Assembly: GCF_004341375.1 (NCBI RefSeq) | Contig: NZ_SLXO01000001.1 | Location: forward strand, 496,001 to 560,000 | From: Rhodothalassium salexigens DSM 2132 | GTDB taxonomy: Bacteria; Pseudomonadota; Alphaproteobacteria; Sphingomonadales; Rhodothalassiaceae | DNA length: 64,000 bases | Direction: 5' to 3' | In this document: positions 17,352-24,885 of the stretch, piece by piece | Position numbering within the stretch: position 1 is the stretch's first letter | Layout of the letters: every line of letters begins with the position of its first letter | Notes under the pieces: generated by a model | Seen by the model: only the letters and a program-made list of their open reading frames with translations | Database searches by the model: none | What the model was told of the DNA's origin: nothing | Translations under genes and position numbers: made by a program

Positions 17352-18535
17352 GCCAGTCGATCCTGACCGTCAATGTGGGCTCGTCGAGCATCAAGACCGC
17401 CCTGTTCCATAGCGACGACGGCAACGCCTTGCGCCGGATCGGCGGGGCGAGCGTCACCGGCCTGCCCGACCGACCGCAGCTGACGGTGAAAGACGCCGCC
17501 GGCACGGTCACCACCGACCGGGCGCTGGCGCCGCCGGCAGCCGGTCGCGACGCGCAGGACGCCGCCCTCGATCCGCTGATGGACTGGCTCGACCGGGTCA
17601 CCGCCGACGCGCCGCTGGCCGCCATCGGCCACCGGGTGGTCCATGGCGGCCCCGACTTCGCCGAGCCGGTGCGGGTCGACGACCAGGTGCTCGACCGGCT
17701 GGCCGCGTTCGTGCCGCTCGCGCCCTTGCACCAGCCGCACAATCTGGCCGCCATCCGCGCCTTTCGCGCCCGGGTCGCCGACGTGCCCCATATCGCCTGC
17801 TTCGACACCGCGTTCCACCAGGGCAAGCCGTGGCGGGCCAAGACCTTCCCGCTGCCGCCGGCCTATTTCGCCCGCAACATCCGCCGCTATGGCTTTCACG
17901 GCCTGTCCTACGACTATATCGCCCGCACCCTGCCCGAGGTCGCCGGCCACCTGCCCCGGCGCACGGTGGCTGCGCACCTGGGCAACGGCGCCAGCCTGTG
18001 CGCCCTGCTCGACGGCCGCTCGGTGGCCACGTCCATGGGGCTGACGGCGCTCGACGGCCTGCCCATGGGCACCCGCACCGGCGCCCTCGATCCCGGCCTG
18101 GTGCTCTATCTGATCCAGGAAGAGGGCATGAGCCCGGACGCGGTCGCCGACCTGCTCTACCACCATGGCGGGCTCAAGGGCATGTCGGGCTTGAGCAACG
18201 ACATGACCGTGCTGCGCGCCAGCGACGACCCCCAGGTGGTGCGCACGCTCGACTATTACGCCTATCGCGTGGCCCAGGGCATCGCCGCGCTGGCGGTCGA
18301 CCTCGGCGGCCTCGACGCGGTGGTGTTCACCGCCGGCATCGGCCAGAACGACCCCGGCGTCCGCGCGGGCGTCGCCCGTCACCTGGCCTGGATGGGCGCC
18401 GAGTTGGACGACGCCGCCAATGCCGCCGGCGGCCCCTGCCTGCACAGCCCGGACAGCCGGGTCGGCCTGTGGGCGATCGCCACCGACGAGGCGGGCATGA
18501 TCGCGCGCCACACGCTGGCGCAGGCGCGACGCTAG
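17348..18535 (+). CDS. ackA: Acetate (or propionate/butyrate) kinase
   Basis: Encodes 395 aa from a GTG at 17348 that overlaps the preceding stop. ASKHA kinase motifs are visible: NVGSSSIK at the start, GHRVVHGG, HLGNGASLCA and MGTRTGALDPG, and a late glutamate in TDEAGMIA. It transfers phosphate between acyl phosphate and ADP. With the fused phosphotransacylase just upstream it completes an acyl-CoA to ATP route, or runs in reverse to activate acetate. The likely substrate could be wider than acetate. Confidence 0.9.
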   Translation: MSQSILTVNVGSSSIKTALFHSDDGNALRRIGGASVTGLPDRPQLTVKDAAGTVTTDRALAPPAAGRDAQDAALDPLMDWLDRVTADAPLAAIGHRVVHGGPDFAEPVRVDDQVLDRLAAFVPLAPLHQPHNLAAIRAFRARVADVPHIACFDTAFHQGKPWRAKTFPLPPAYFARNIRRYGFHGLSYDYIARTLPEVAGHLPRRTVAAHLGNGASLCALLDGRSVATSMGLTALDGLPMGTRTGALDPGLVLYLIQEEGMSPDAVADLLYHHGGLKGMSGLSNDMTVLRASDDPQVVRTLDYYAYRVAQGIAALAVDLGGLDAVVFTAGIGQNDPGVRAGVARHLAWMGAELDDAANAAGGPCLHSPDSRVGLWAIATDEAGMIARHTLAQARR

Positions 18536-18587
18536 AGCCTACCGGGTTGGTGGTTGTTTCGGCCGCGTAAAGCGCTCACATTCCTGT

Positions 18588-18617
18588 CGTCGGGCCGCCG
18601 TGCAAGGGGGCCCGACG
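18588..18617 (+). repeat. Inverted repeat between ackA and the site-2 protease gene
   Basis: CGTCGGGCC (18588-18596) and GGCCCGACG (18609-18617) form a perfect 9-bp stem with a 12-nt loop. It ends 23 nt before the protease start codon and has no U-tract. It may be the ackA terminator (Rho-type) or a leader hairpin of the protease gene. Confidence 0.35.
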
Positions 18618-18640
18618 CTCGCAATCAGGGAGGGCTGGCG

Positions 18641-19777
18641 ATGTTCAAGAACGCCATATCGCTGTTCAAGATTTTCGGTTTCGATATCCGCGTCGACCCC
18701 AGCTGGCTCTTACTGGCCTTCCTGATCACCTGGTCCTTGTCGACCGGCTATTTCCCGCTGCAATACCCCGACCTGACCGCGGCCACCTATTGGAGCCTGG
18801 GGCTGCTTGGCATGCTCGGCCTGATGGTGTCGCTGATCCTGCACGAGATGTCGCACTCGGTGGTGGCACGACGCTATGGCCTGCCGGTGGGGCGCATCAC
18901 CTTGTTCATCTTCGGCGGCGTCGCCGAGCTTCAAAACGAGCCCGAAAGCGCCAAAAGCGAATTCTGGGTCGCCATCGCCGGGCCGATCGCCAGCTTGGTG
19001 CTGGCCGGACTGTTCTGGGGCCTCGCCGCCCCGGTCGAAGCCTTGGCCGGCGCGCCGGCGGGGGCCTTGTTCGCCTATCTGGGGCTGGTCAACCTGATCC
19101 TGGCGATCTTCAACCTGATTCCGGCGTTTCCGCTCGACGGCGGGCGGGTGCTGCGCGCCGCCCTCTGGCACTGGCGCGGCAGCCTGCTGGCGGCGACCCG
19201 CACCGCCACCGATGTGGGCAAGGGCTTCGGTCTGGTGCTGATCACCTTTGGCGTCTTATTCATCCTGACCGGTAATCTGATCGGCGGAGCCTGGTGGATC
19301 GTCATCGGCCTGTTCGTGCGGGCCGCCGCCGACGGCTCCTACCAGCACATGATGACCAGCCGCATCCTGGCCGGCGAACCGGTGTCGCGCTTCATGACCC
19401 GCGATCCGATCTGCGTCAGCCCCGAGACCAGCCTGGCCGACTTCGTCGACAACACGCTCTATCGCTATCACCACGATATGTTCCCGGTGCTGCACGGCCG
19501 GCAGGTGCTGGGCGCCATCGGCCCGCGTCAGGTGCGCACGATCGCCCGCGAGGACTGGTCCGGAACCGCCGTGGGCGACGCCATGACGCCGCTCAGCGAC
19601 GATATCGTCCTCGACCCCGACACCGACACCGCCGAGGCGCTGACCCGGATGCAGCGCAGCGGCCGGTCGCGCTTTCTGGTCGTCCGGCGTGGCCGGCTGG
19701 TGGGCTTGGTGACGCTCAAGGACATCGTCGCCCTGTTGCAGCTCAAGATGGACCTGGGCGACCAGGGCGAGCGCTGA
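18641..19777 (+). CDS. Site-2 protease family (M50) membrane metalloprotease with two CBS domains
   Basis: Encodes 378 aa from the ATG at 18641, with AGGGAGGG 6 nt upstream. The zinc motif HEMSH is at residues 68-72 within a membrane span, and the third ligand region LIPAFPLDGGRVLR is in a later span. About residues 245-370 carry a CBS pair (SRFMTRDPICVSP and VGDAMTPLSDDI). These proteases cut membrane-bound regulators inside the bilayer, and the CBS pair probably senses adenylate nucleotides. The substrate is unknown; no anti-sigma factor gene is adjacent. It differs from the M50-like protein at 37985, which has no CBS domains. Confidence 0.88.
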   Translation: MFKNAISLFKIFGFDIRVDPSWLLLAFLITWSLSTGYFPLQYPDLTAATYWSLGLLGMLGLMVSLILHEMSHSVVARRYGLPVGRITLFIFGGVAELQNEPESAKSEFWVAIAGPIASLVLAGLFWGLAAPVEALAGAPAGALFAYLGLVNLILAIFNLIPAFPLDGGRVLRAALWHWRGSLLAATRTATDVGKGFGLVLITFGVLFILTGNLIGGAWWIVIGLFVRAAADGSYQHMMTSRILAGEPVSRFMTRDPICVSPETSLADFVDNTLYRYHHDMFPVLHGRQVLGAIGPRQVRTIAREDWSGTAVGDAMTPLSDDIVLDPDTDTAEALTRMQRSGRSRFLVVRRGRLVGLVTLKDIVALLQLKMDLGDQGER

Positions 19778-19815
19778 CCGCCACGGCGCGCCCGGCCGCG
19801 CCCGGCGGCTGACGA

Positions 19816-20634
19816 TCAGCCCCGCGCCCCGGCCACAGCGGCGTGGCTGTCGGGGCTCGCCGGGCGGATCAAGCTGAGCGGCTGGACGATCAGGCCGCCG
19901 TCATGGTGGCTCAGATGCGCCTTGACGCCATAGACCCGGGCCAGCACCTCGGGCGTCAACACCGCCTCGGGCGCCCCGTCGGCGACGATGCGGCCCCGGT
20001 CGAGCAGCACCAGACGGGTGCACCAACGCGCCGCCAGCCCCAGATCGTGCAGCGAGGCGACGACACCGCGACCGTCGGCGGCCAGCGACGCCAGCATGCT
20101 CATCAACGAGATCTGGTGCGCCGGATCGAGCCCCGCCGTGGGTTCGTCGGCGAGCATCAAGGGCGTGTCCTGGGCCAGCGCCCGGGCGATCAGCACCCGC
20201 GCCCGCTCGCCGCCTGACAGGTCGGTTGCCGGACGGTGGCGCAGCGCCGCGATGTCCATGTGGGCGATGGCGCTCTCGATCATGGCCCGGTCGTGGGCCG
20301 AGAGCGCGCGCCCTGCCTTGCGGTAGACGTCGCGGCCCAGGGCCACGATCCGTTCCACGGTCACCGGCCAGCCGATTTCACGCTCCTGCGCCACATAGCT
20401 GATCCGCCGCGCGCGCTCGCCCGGGCGCAGGCTGGCCACCGGGTCGCCGCCCAGCAGGCACCGGCCGCGCGCCGGGATCAGCCCCATCATGGCGCGGATC
20501 AGCGTCGACTTGCCGGCGCCATTGGGGCCGATCAACCCGACCAATTCGCCGGCGCCAACGGTCAGATCCAGGCCGCTCAACACCTGTGTGCGCCCCAGCG
20601 ACACGGACAGGTCTTCAAGGGTCAGGCAGGTCAT
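19816..20634 (-). CDS. btuD: Cobalamin/iron-siderophore ABC transporter ATPase
   Basis: Encodes 272 aa. Walker A GPNGAGKST, signature LSGGERARVLIARAL and Walker B with the catalytic Glu in LMLADEPTAGLD are all intact. It drives import by a FecCD/BtuC-type permease. Its ATG overlaps the permease stop by 4 nt. The transcript begins with a cobalamin riboswitch, so vitamin B12 or a corrinoid is the expected substrate. It ends in a convergent gap of 38 bp with the protease gene. Longer readings of this frame towards 22170 are antisense-frame artefacts within btuC and btuF. Confidence 0.9.
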   Translation of the reverse strand: MTCLTLEDLSVSLGRTQVLSGLDLTVGAGELVGLIGPNGAGKSTLIRAMMGLIPARGRCLLGGDPVASLRPGERARRISYVAQEREIGWPVTVERIVALGRDVYRKAGRALSAHDRAMIESAIAHMDIAALRHRPATDLSGGERARVLIARALAQDTPLMLADEPTAGLDPAHQISLMSMLASLAADGRGVVASLHDLGLAARWCTRLVLLDRGRIVADGAPEAVLTPEVLARVYGVKAHLSHHDGGLIVQPLSLIRPASPDSHAAVAGARG

Positions 20635-21743
20635 ACCAGGTTCCGCCGCGTACGATAGATCAGCCACAGGAAGAACGGCGCGCCCACCAGCGAGGTCAAT
20701 ACGCCGAGCTTGAGATCCTTGTCGGGTGCTACCAAGCGCACCGCCACATCGGCGGCGAGCAGCATCGCCGCCCCGCCGAGCGCCGAGGCGAGCAACAGCC
20801 GCGACGGCCGGGCGCCGACCAGCGGGCGCAGAATGTGCGGCACCACCAGGCCGACGAAGCCGATGGCGCCGGCGACCGCGGTCGCCGCGCCGACCGACGC
20901 AGCGGTGCCGACCACCGCCAGATTGCGCACCCGCAGCACGTTGACGCCCATGGACGCGGCGGTGTCGTCGCCCACCGACAGCGCATCGAGCGCCCGACCG
21001 AGCGAGCCCAGCATGATCCAGCCGGCGACCATGAAGGGGGCGGCCAGTTGCACATGAACCATCGACCGGTCGGCCAACGAGCCCAGCATCCAGAAGACGA
21101 TTTCCAGCGCCGCGAACGGGTTCGGCGACAGATTGAGCGCCAGCGAGGTAAGCGCGCTGGCGAACGCCGAGACCGCGATGCCGGCCAAAATCAATGTGAT
21201 CGAGCCACCACGCCCGGCCATCGCCTGCACCGCCATCACCGCCACCAACGCGCCGCCGAGCGCCATCAACGGCAAGGCGAGCGCGAACTGCGCCGACAGG
21301 CCGGTATAGATCGCCAGCACCGCGCCCAAGGACGCGCTGCCCGACACCCCGATCAACCCGGGCTCGGCCAGCGGATTGCGCAAATAGCCCTGCAACACCG
21401 CGCCTGACAGGCCCAAGGTGGCGCCGATCATGGCACCGAGAATGGCACGCGGCAGGCGGATCTCCTGCATCACCAGCACCGCCGCGTCGCCGCGCCCGGT
21501 GAACAGTGCCTCCAGGCTTTCGCCGAGCCCCAAGGCCGCCGGCCCGACCAGCAGCGACACGCCGAACAGCACCACCACCGCCAGCACAAGGGCGGCAATC
21601 AACCACCAAAAGCGGTCGCGCGGCACCGCCGCACGCCCGGTCGTATCGGGGTCGCCAGCGGCGACGTCCGCAGCGCCGGTCTTGACCGCGCCAGTGGCCG
21701 CCTCGGACCGGCGGCCGGCAATCGCGTCGGAGCGCCCGCTCAT
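20631..21743 (-). CDS. btuC: Cobalamin ABC transporter permease (FecCD/BtuC family)
   Basis: Encodes 370 aa, ten spans expected. An unusually long, polar N-terminal tail of about 45 residues comes before the first span. The family block IRLPRAILGAMIGATLGLSG and the Pro-Gly-rich coupling region VGAAT...VGLVVPHILR are clear. It carries corrinoid across the inner membrane with BtuD. Both ends overlap neighbours by 4 nt, so btuF-btuC-btuD is one tightly coupled operon. A ferric-siderophore role is possible for this family, but the upstream B12 riboswitch argues for cobalamin. Confidence 0.9.
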   Translation of the reverse strand: MSGRSDAIAGRRSEAATGAVKTGAADVAAGDPDTTGRAAVPRDRFWWLIAALVLAVVVLFGVSLLVGPAALGLGESLEALFTGRGDAAVLVMQEIRLPRAILGAMIGATLGLSGAVLQGYLRNPLAEPGLIGVSGSASLGAVLAIYTGLSAQFALALPLMALGGALVAVMAVQAMAGRGGSITLILAGIAVSAFASALTSLALNLSPNPFAALEIVFWMLGSLADRSMVHVQLAAPFMVAGWIMLGSLGRALDALSVGDDTAASMGVNVLRVRNLAVVGTAASVGAATAVAGAIGFVGLVVPHILRPLVGARPSRLLLASALGGAAMLLAADVAVRLVAPDKDLKLGVLTSLVGAPFFLWLIYRTRRNLV

Positions 21744-22675
21744 GCGCCCGGCTCCTGATCCGTCGCGGCCAGCGTCTGGTGGGTCTGGGACAACAGTTCG
21801 ACCGCGCGCACGGTCGCCGGGGTGCCGCAGATCCAGTAATAATCACCCACCTGGGTGCGATCCACATGGGCGAAGGCGTCCAGCGCTGGGTGGCGGAAAT
21901 CCTCCTGCGCCAGCGCCGGGCTGGTGAACCGATTGCCCGAAATGATTGCATCGGGTTCGGCCATAACCATGAGTTCCAGCGGCAACCGGGCCAACCCGCT
22001 ATAACCCAATTCGTCGGCCACATTGCGCATGCCCGCCGCCTCCAAGACCTCCTGGACCAAGGTATGCCGTCCGGAGGTGTAGTTGTTTGAGCCGTGGACG
22101 ATGGCGCGCACCGGGCGCTGGCCCTGGCGTGCGTCGCGCACCGCATCAAGCCGGGCGTCGAAATCGGCAATCAGTTGGTTGGCCTGCCGCTCGCGCCCCA
22201 ATAGCGCCCCCATGCGGCGCACATTGGCGCGGATATCGTCGAATGACGAGGCGGGCGAGAACTGTTCGACCCGGAACCCGAGCCGGCGCAGCATGGCGAC
22301 CGCCTGGCGCTTGGAATAGCTGCCTGCCACCACCAGGTCGGGGTCGAGCAGGAACACCTCCTCGGCCTGGCCCTGATTGACCGGATACTGGCGCGCTTCC
22401 TCATGCATCACCGACGACCGCGGATCGCTCGCCAGATAGCTGACCGAAACCAGTTGGTCCGGCCCGGCCATCATCATCGCCAGTTGATCGGTGCACAGGT
22501 TCAGCGACACAACGCGCGTCGGCGGCGTATCGGCTTCGGCGGCACCCGACCGGGTGTCACCGGCCTGGGCGATGCCAGCCCAGCCGAGCGCCAGGCAAGC
22601 CGCCAGCGCACCGGCGAGGCGGCGCCGCGTGGGGGGGCGGGGGCGCAAGAAAGGCACCAAGGGGATTTGGGCCAT
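21740..22675 (-). CDS. btuF: Cobalamin ABC transporter substrate-binding protein
   Basis: Encodes 311 aa from the ATG at 22675. A Sec signal follows an Arg-rich start (LAGALAACLALGWAGIAQA). The rest is a BtuF/FhuD-type class III binding fold: RVVSLNLCTDQLAMMM at the mature start and a PVNQGQAEEVFLLDPDLVV loop. It captures corrinoid in the periplasm and delivers it to BtuCD. First gene of the operon; a cobalamin riboswitch lies about 150 nt upstream in the leader. An upstream in-frame start at 22804 would fall in the riboswitch expression platform and is rejected. Confidence 0.88.
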   Translation of the reverse strand: MAQIPLVPFLRPRPPTRRRLAGALAACLALGWAGIAQAGDTRSGAAEADTPPTRVVSLNLCTDQLAMMMAGPDQLVSVSYLASDPRSSVMHEEARQYPVNQGQAEEVFLLDPDLVVAGSYSKRQAVAMLRRLGFRVEQFSPASSFDDIRANVRRMGALLGRERQANQLIADFDARLDAVRDARQGQRPVRAIVHGSNNYTSGRHTLVQEVLEAAGMRNVADELGYSGLARLPLELMVMAEPDAIISGNRFTSPALAQEDFRHPALDAFAHVDRTQVGDYYWICGTPATVRAVELLSQTHQTLAATDQEPGA

Positions 22676-22825
22676 GGCCGACACTCCGGTTCGGTGGACC
22701 GGCGGTGCGGCGTCGATTGCGCTGGTCAAAGCCCATCTCGCCGACCGGCCCGTCCACGGGCTTCGAGATGTCGCCACGACGGCTGCGCGCTGCCTTCGGT
22801 TCACCCGCCCGACGGCAAGGGCGAC

Positions 22826-23025
22826 GCGATGGCAGGTCTCCTGGCTTGCGGGTCACGGCGATCCGCCCGGCCTTCCCAGGGTTCGGACCCCAGTGGCCGC
22901 TCAAACGAGCGCGGACGATCGCTACCGCTTACAGTTGCGGGGACAGCGTCGGACTTGACCCGGGACACCCCAAAGCCGCACCGACTTCCCTTTTCAGGCC
23001 CGCTTATCGGGCCGCCATCGACATC
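22826..23025 (-). ncRNA. Cobalamin riboswitch ahead of btuFCD
   Basis: On the minus strand the conserved B12 elements appear in order: AAAAGGGAAGTCGGTGCGG, the core CCCCGCAACTGT, and the closing B12 box AGCCAGGAGACCTGCC. It lies in the 510-bp gap between btuF and cobC and would shut off the importer when adenosylcobalamin is plentiful. The expression platform follows: CATCGCGTCGCC directly after the box can pair with GGCGACATC in TCGTGGCGACATC (22767-22779). No further gene is evident in this gap. Confidence 0.92.
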
Positions 23026-23185
23026 CTGCTTAGTCGTCAACCTCAGGTGCGTCAAGATCGCCCGTGAGCGCGGTCGGTCACCGTTCGGGGCTTGCCAAAC
23101 CGTTCCGGGTCGGTTTGGCTGCCGATCCGGGAGCCGGGTCATCCGGCCCGACCCCAACCGCATGCTTTCGCCGAGACATTGCCCG

Positions 23186-24247
23186 ATGCCGGACTCCGCT
23201 CCGCCCACCGCTTTCGACCCGGCGCCGCCCTCCTTGCCGCCGATCCGCCATGGCGGCGACGATGCGGCCGCCGCAGCCTGGCCCGACGCACCGCGACCGT
23301 TGCTCGACCTGTCGACCGGTCTGAATCCCCGGCCCTATCCGGTGGGGACCGTCGCGCCCGACTTGTGGGCCCGCCTGCCCCAAGCCGCCAACCAGGTCGA
23401 GCTGCTGGCAGCAGCGCGCCGCTATTTGGGGCTGGCCCGACACGCGCGCCTGGCCACGGCGCCGGGGTCGCAAATGCTGATCGGCCAATTGCCACACCTG
23501 GTGCCGCCGGGCCCAATGGCGATCCTGGGCCCCACCTATGGCGAACATGCCCCGGCCTGGGCGCGCGCCGGGCACCGGGTCGAGACGGTCACCGGCCTCG
23601 ACGCCGCGCGCGCCACCGGTGCCACCACCCTTTTGATCACCAATCCGAACAATCCCTGCGGTCGGGTGTTTTCACCCCACGCCCTGCGAGCGCTGCTCAA
23701 TGCCGCCAATGGGCCCCGGCTGCTGGTGGTCGACGAAGCGTTCGCCGACCTGGACCCGACCAACAGCCTGGCGCCCTATTGCGACCATCCCGGCATCATC
23801 GTGTTGCGCTCGTTCGGCAAGTTCTTCGGGCTCGGCGGCCTGCGCCTGGGGCTGATGGCGGCCGCGCCGGTGTGGGTCGAGGCGATGAGCCAACGGCTTG
23901 GTCCCTGGTCGGTCTCGGGCCCCGCCCTCGCCATCGCTGCGCGCGCCTATGCCGACACCGCGTGGATCACCGCCACGCGTGCGCGCCTGCACCAGGATGC
24001 CCGGCGGCTCGACACTCTGTTGACCCGTGCGGGCTTCCGGGTCGTCGGCGGCACCGTGCTCTATCGCCTGGTCGAGCATGACGACGCCGCCGCCTGGGTC
24101 GACGGGCTCGGCCGACGCGGCATCCTGGTGCGGCGCTTCGACTATCAGCCGCGCTGGTTGCGCTTCGGCCTGCCGGGCGACGAAGCCCAATGGCACCGCC
24201 TATCCACCGCGTTGAAAGCGGCAGAGCCCCATAGGCGATCTGTCTGA
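23186..24247 (+). CDS. cobC: L-threonine-O-3-phosphate decarboxylase (CobC/CobD type)
   Basis: Encodes 353 aa from the ATG at 23186 (an ATG at 23162 would add eight residues). An aminotransferase-fold PLP protein related to histidinol-phosphate aminotransferase: LLDLSTGLNPRPYP at the N-terminus, ITNPNNPCGRVF, VVDEAFADL, and the Schiff-base lysine in RSFGKFFGLGGLRLG. It makes (R)-1-amino-2-propanol phosphate, the linker joining the corrin ring to the lower ligand. Named cobC in the Pseudomonas denitrificans scheme, cobD in Salmonella. It is divergent from btuFCD and upstream of the btuB riboswitch. Confidence 0.88.
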   Translation: MPDSAPPTAFDPAPPSLPPIRHGGDDAAAAAWPDAPRPLLDLSTGLNPRPYPVGTVAPDLWARLPQAANQVELLAAARRYLGLARHARLATAPGSQMLIGQLPHLVPPGPMAILGPTYGEHAPAWARAGHRVETVTGLDAARATGATTLLITNPNNPCGRVFSPHALRALLNAANGPRLLVVDEAFADLDPTNSLAPYCDHPGIIVLRSFGKFFGLGGLRLGLMAAAPVWVEAMSQRLGPWSVSGPALAIAARAYADTAWITATRARLHQDARRLDTLLTRAGFRVVGGTVLYRLVEHDDAAAWVDGLGRRGILVRRFDYQPRWLRFGLPGDEAQWHRLSTALKAAEPHRRSV

Positions 24248-24484
24248 CCGGCTGATCGGCGATGGCCACAAGCGCCGCGACTGGCCGCACTACGGGCCGA
24301 ACACCGCCGCCCAAGCCGCGCTGCCCAGGCCGCTGCCCCGGTCAGCGAGGCGGCCGCCCTGTGCGATCCCCCGGGGCCGGGGCATCAAGGCCAAGCGCGG
24401 CATCGACTTTTAAGCAACACCCTCGCGAAACTTGGCCAGCGACTGTCAACAAGGCTTGTCGCGGGCTGTCAACTGCGGTTAACA
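24248..24484 (+). other. Intergenic segment between cobC and the btuB riboswitch
   Basis: No gene is seen in these 237 bp. It must hold the promoter of the btuB leader. The octamer CTGTCAAC occurs twice in direct orientation, at 24443-24450 and 24466-24473, about two helical turns apart, and might be a regulator site. No confident -35/-10 pair was found. Confidence 0.3.
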
Positions 24485-24690
24485 CCCGGACCCAGATGGT
24501 GCCTCTTCGGAGGGTAAAAGGGAAGCCGGTGCGGTCTTGGAACGCGAGTTCGGGGCCCATTCCGGCGCTGTGCCCGCAACTGTGAGCGGCGAGCGGTCAT
24601 TCCACAGTCCACTGAGGCCTCGGGGCCTTGGGAAGGCCGGGATGATGCGGCGACGACCCGCGAGCCAGAAAACCTGCCATCGCGTCGCCC
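24485..24690 (+). ncRNA. Cobalamin riboswitch ahead of btuB
   Basis: The conserved cobalamin elements appear in order: GGTGCC at 24498, then AAAAGGGAAGCCGGTGCGG, the core TGCCCGCAACTGTGAGC, and the closing B12 box GAGCCAGAAAACCTGCC at 24662-24678. It sits about 200 nt before the btuB start. After the box the leader contains CATCGCGTCGCC and, at 24731-24743, TCGTGGCGACATC, the same 13-mer found after the btuFCD riboswitch. The remaining leader to 24885 shows no gene. Confidence 0.93.
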
Positions 24691-24885
24691 TGTTCGCCGA
24701 CCGGGACCAGTCGGGGGACGCGGACACCGTTCGTGGCGACATCGGAACCGTTTAACGGACCTGTCGCCGCGACGGGCTTAAGGTGCAATGCGCGCGCTTG
24801 CCCGCCCCGATCTGATCAGCAGACCCCGCGGTCGGCGTGACCTGCGGGGGCGGCGGCCGGTCCTTCGTCAGATAAGGACTGCGCC

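Noticed and set aside
20635-22170. Upstream extension of the btuD frame
   Set aside because: It would overlap almost all of btuC and part of btuF; residues there are Arg/Ala-rich and unlike any ABC ATPase. The start at 20634 gives the family length.
22403-23185. Upstream extension of cobC
   Set aside because: It would run antisense through the btuFCD cobalamin riboswitch and the start of btuF. The start at 23186 fits the family.
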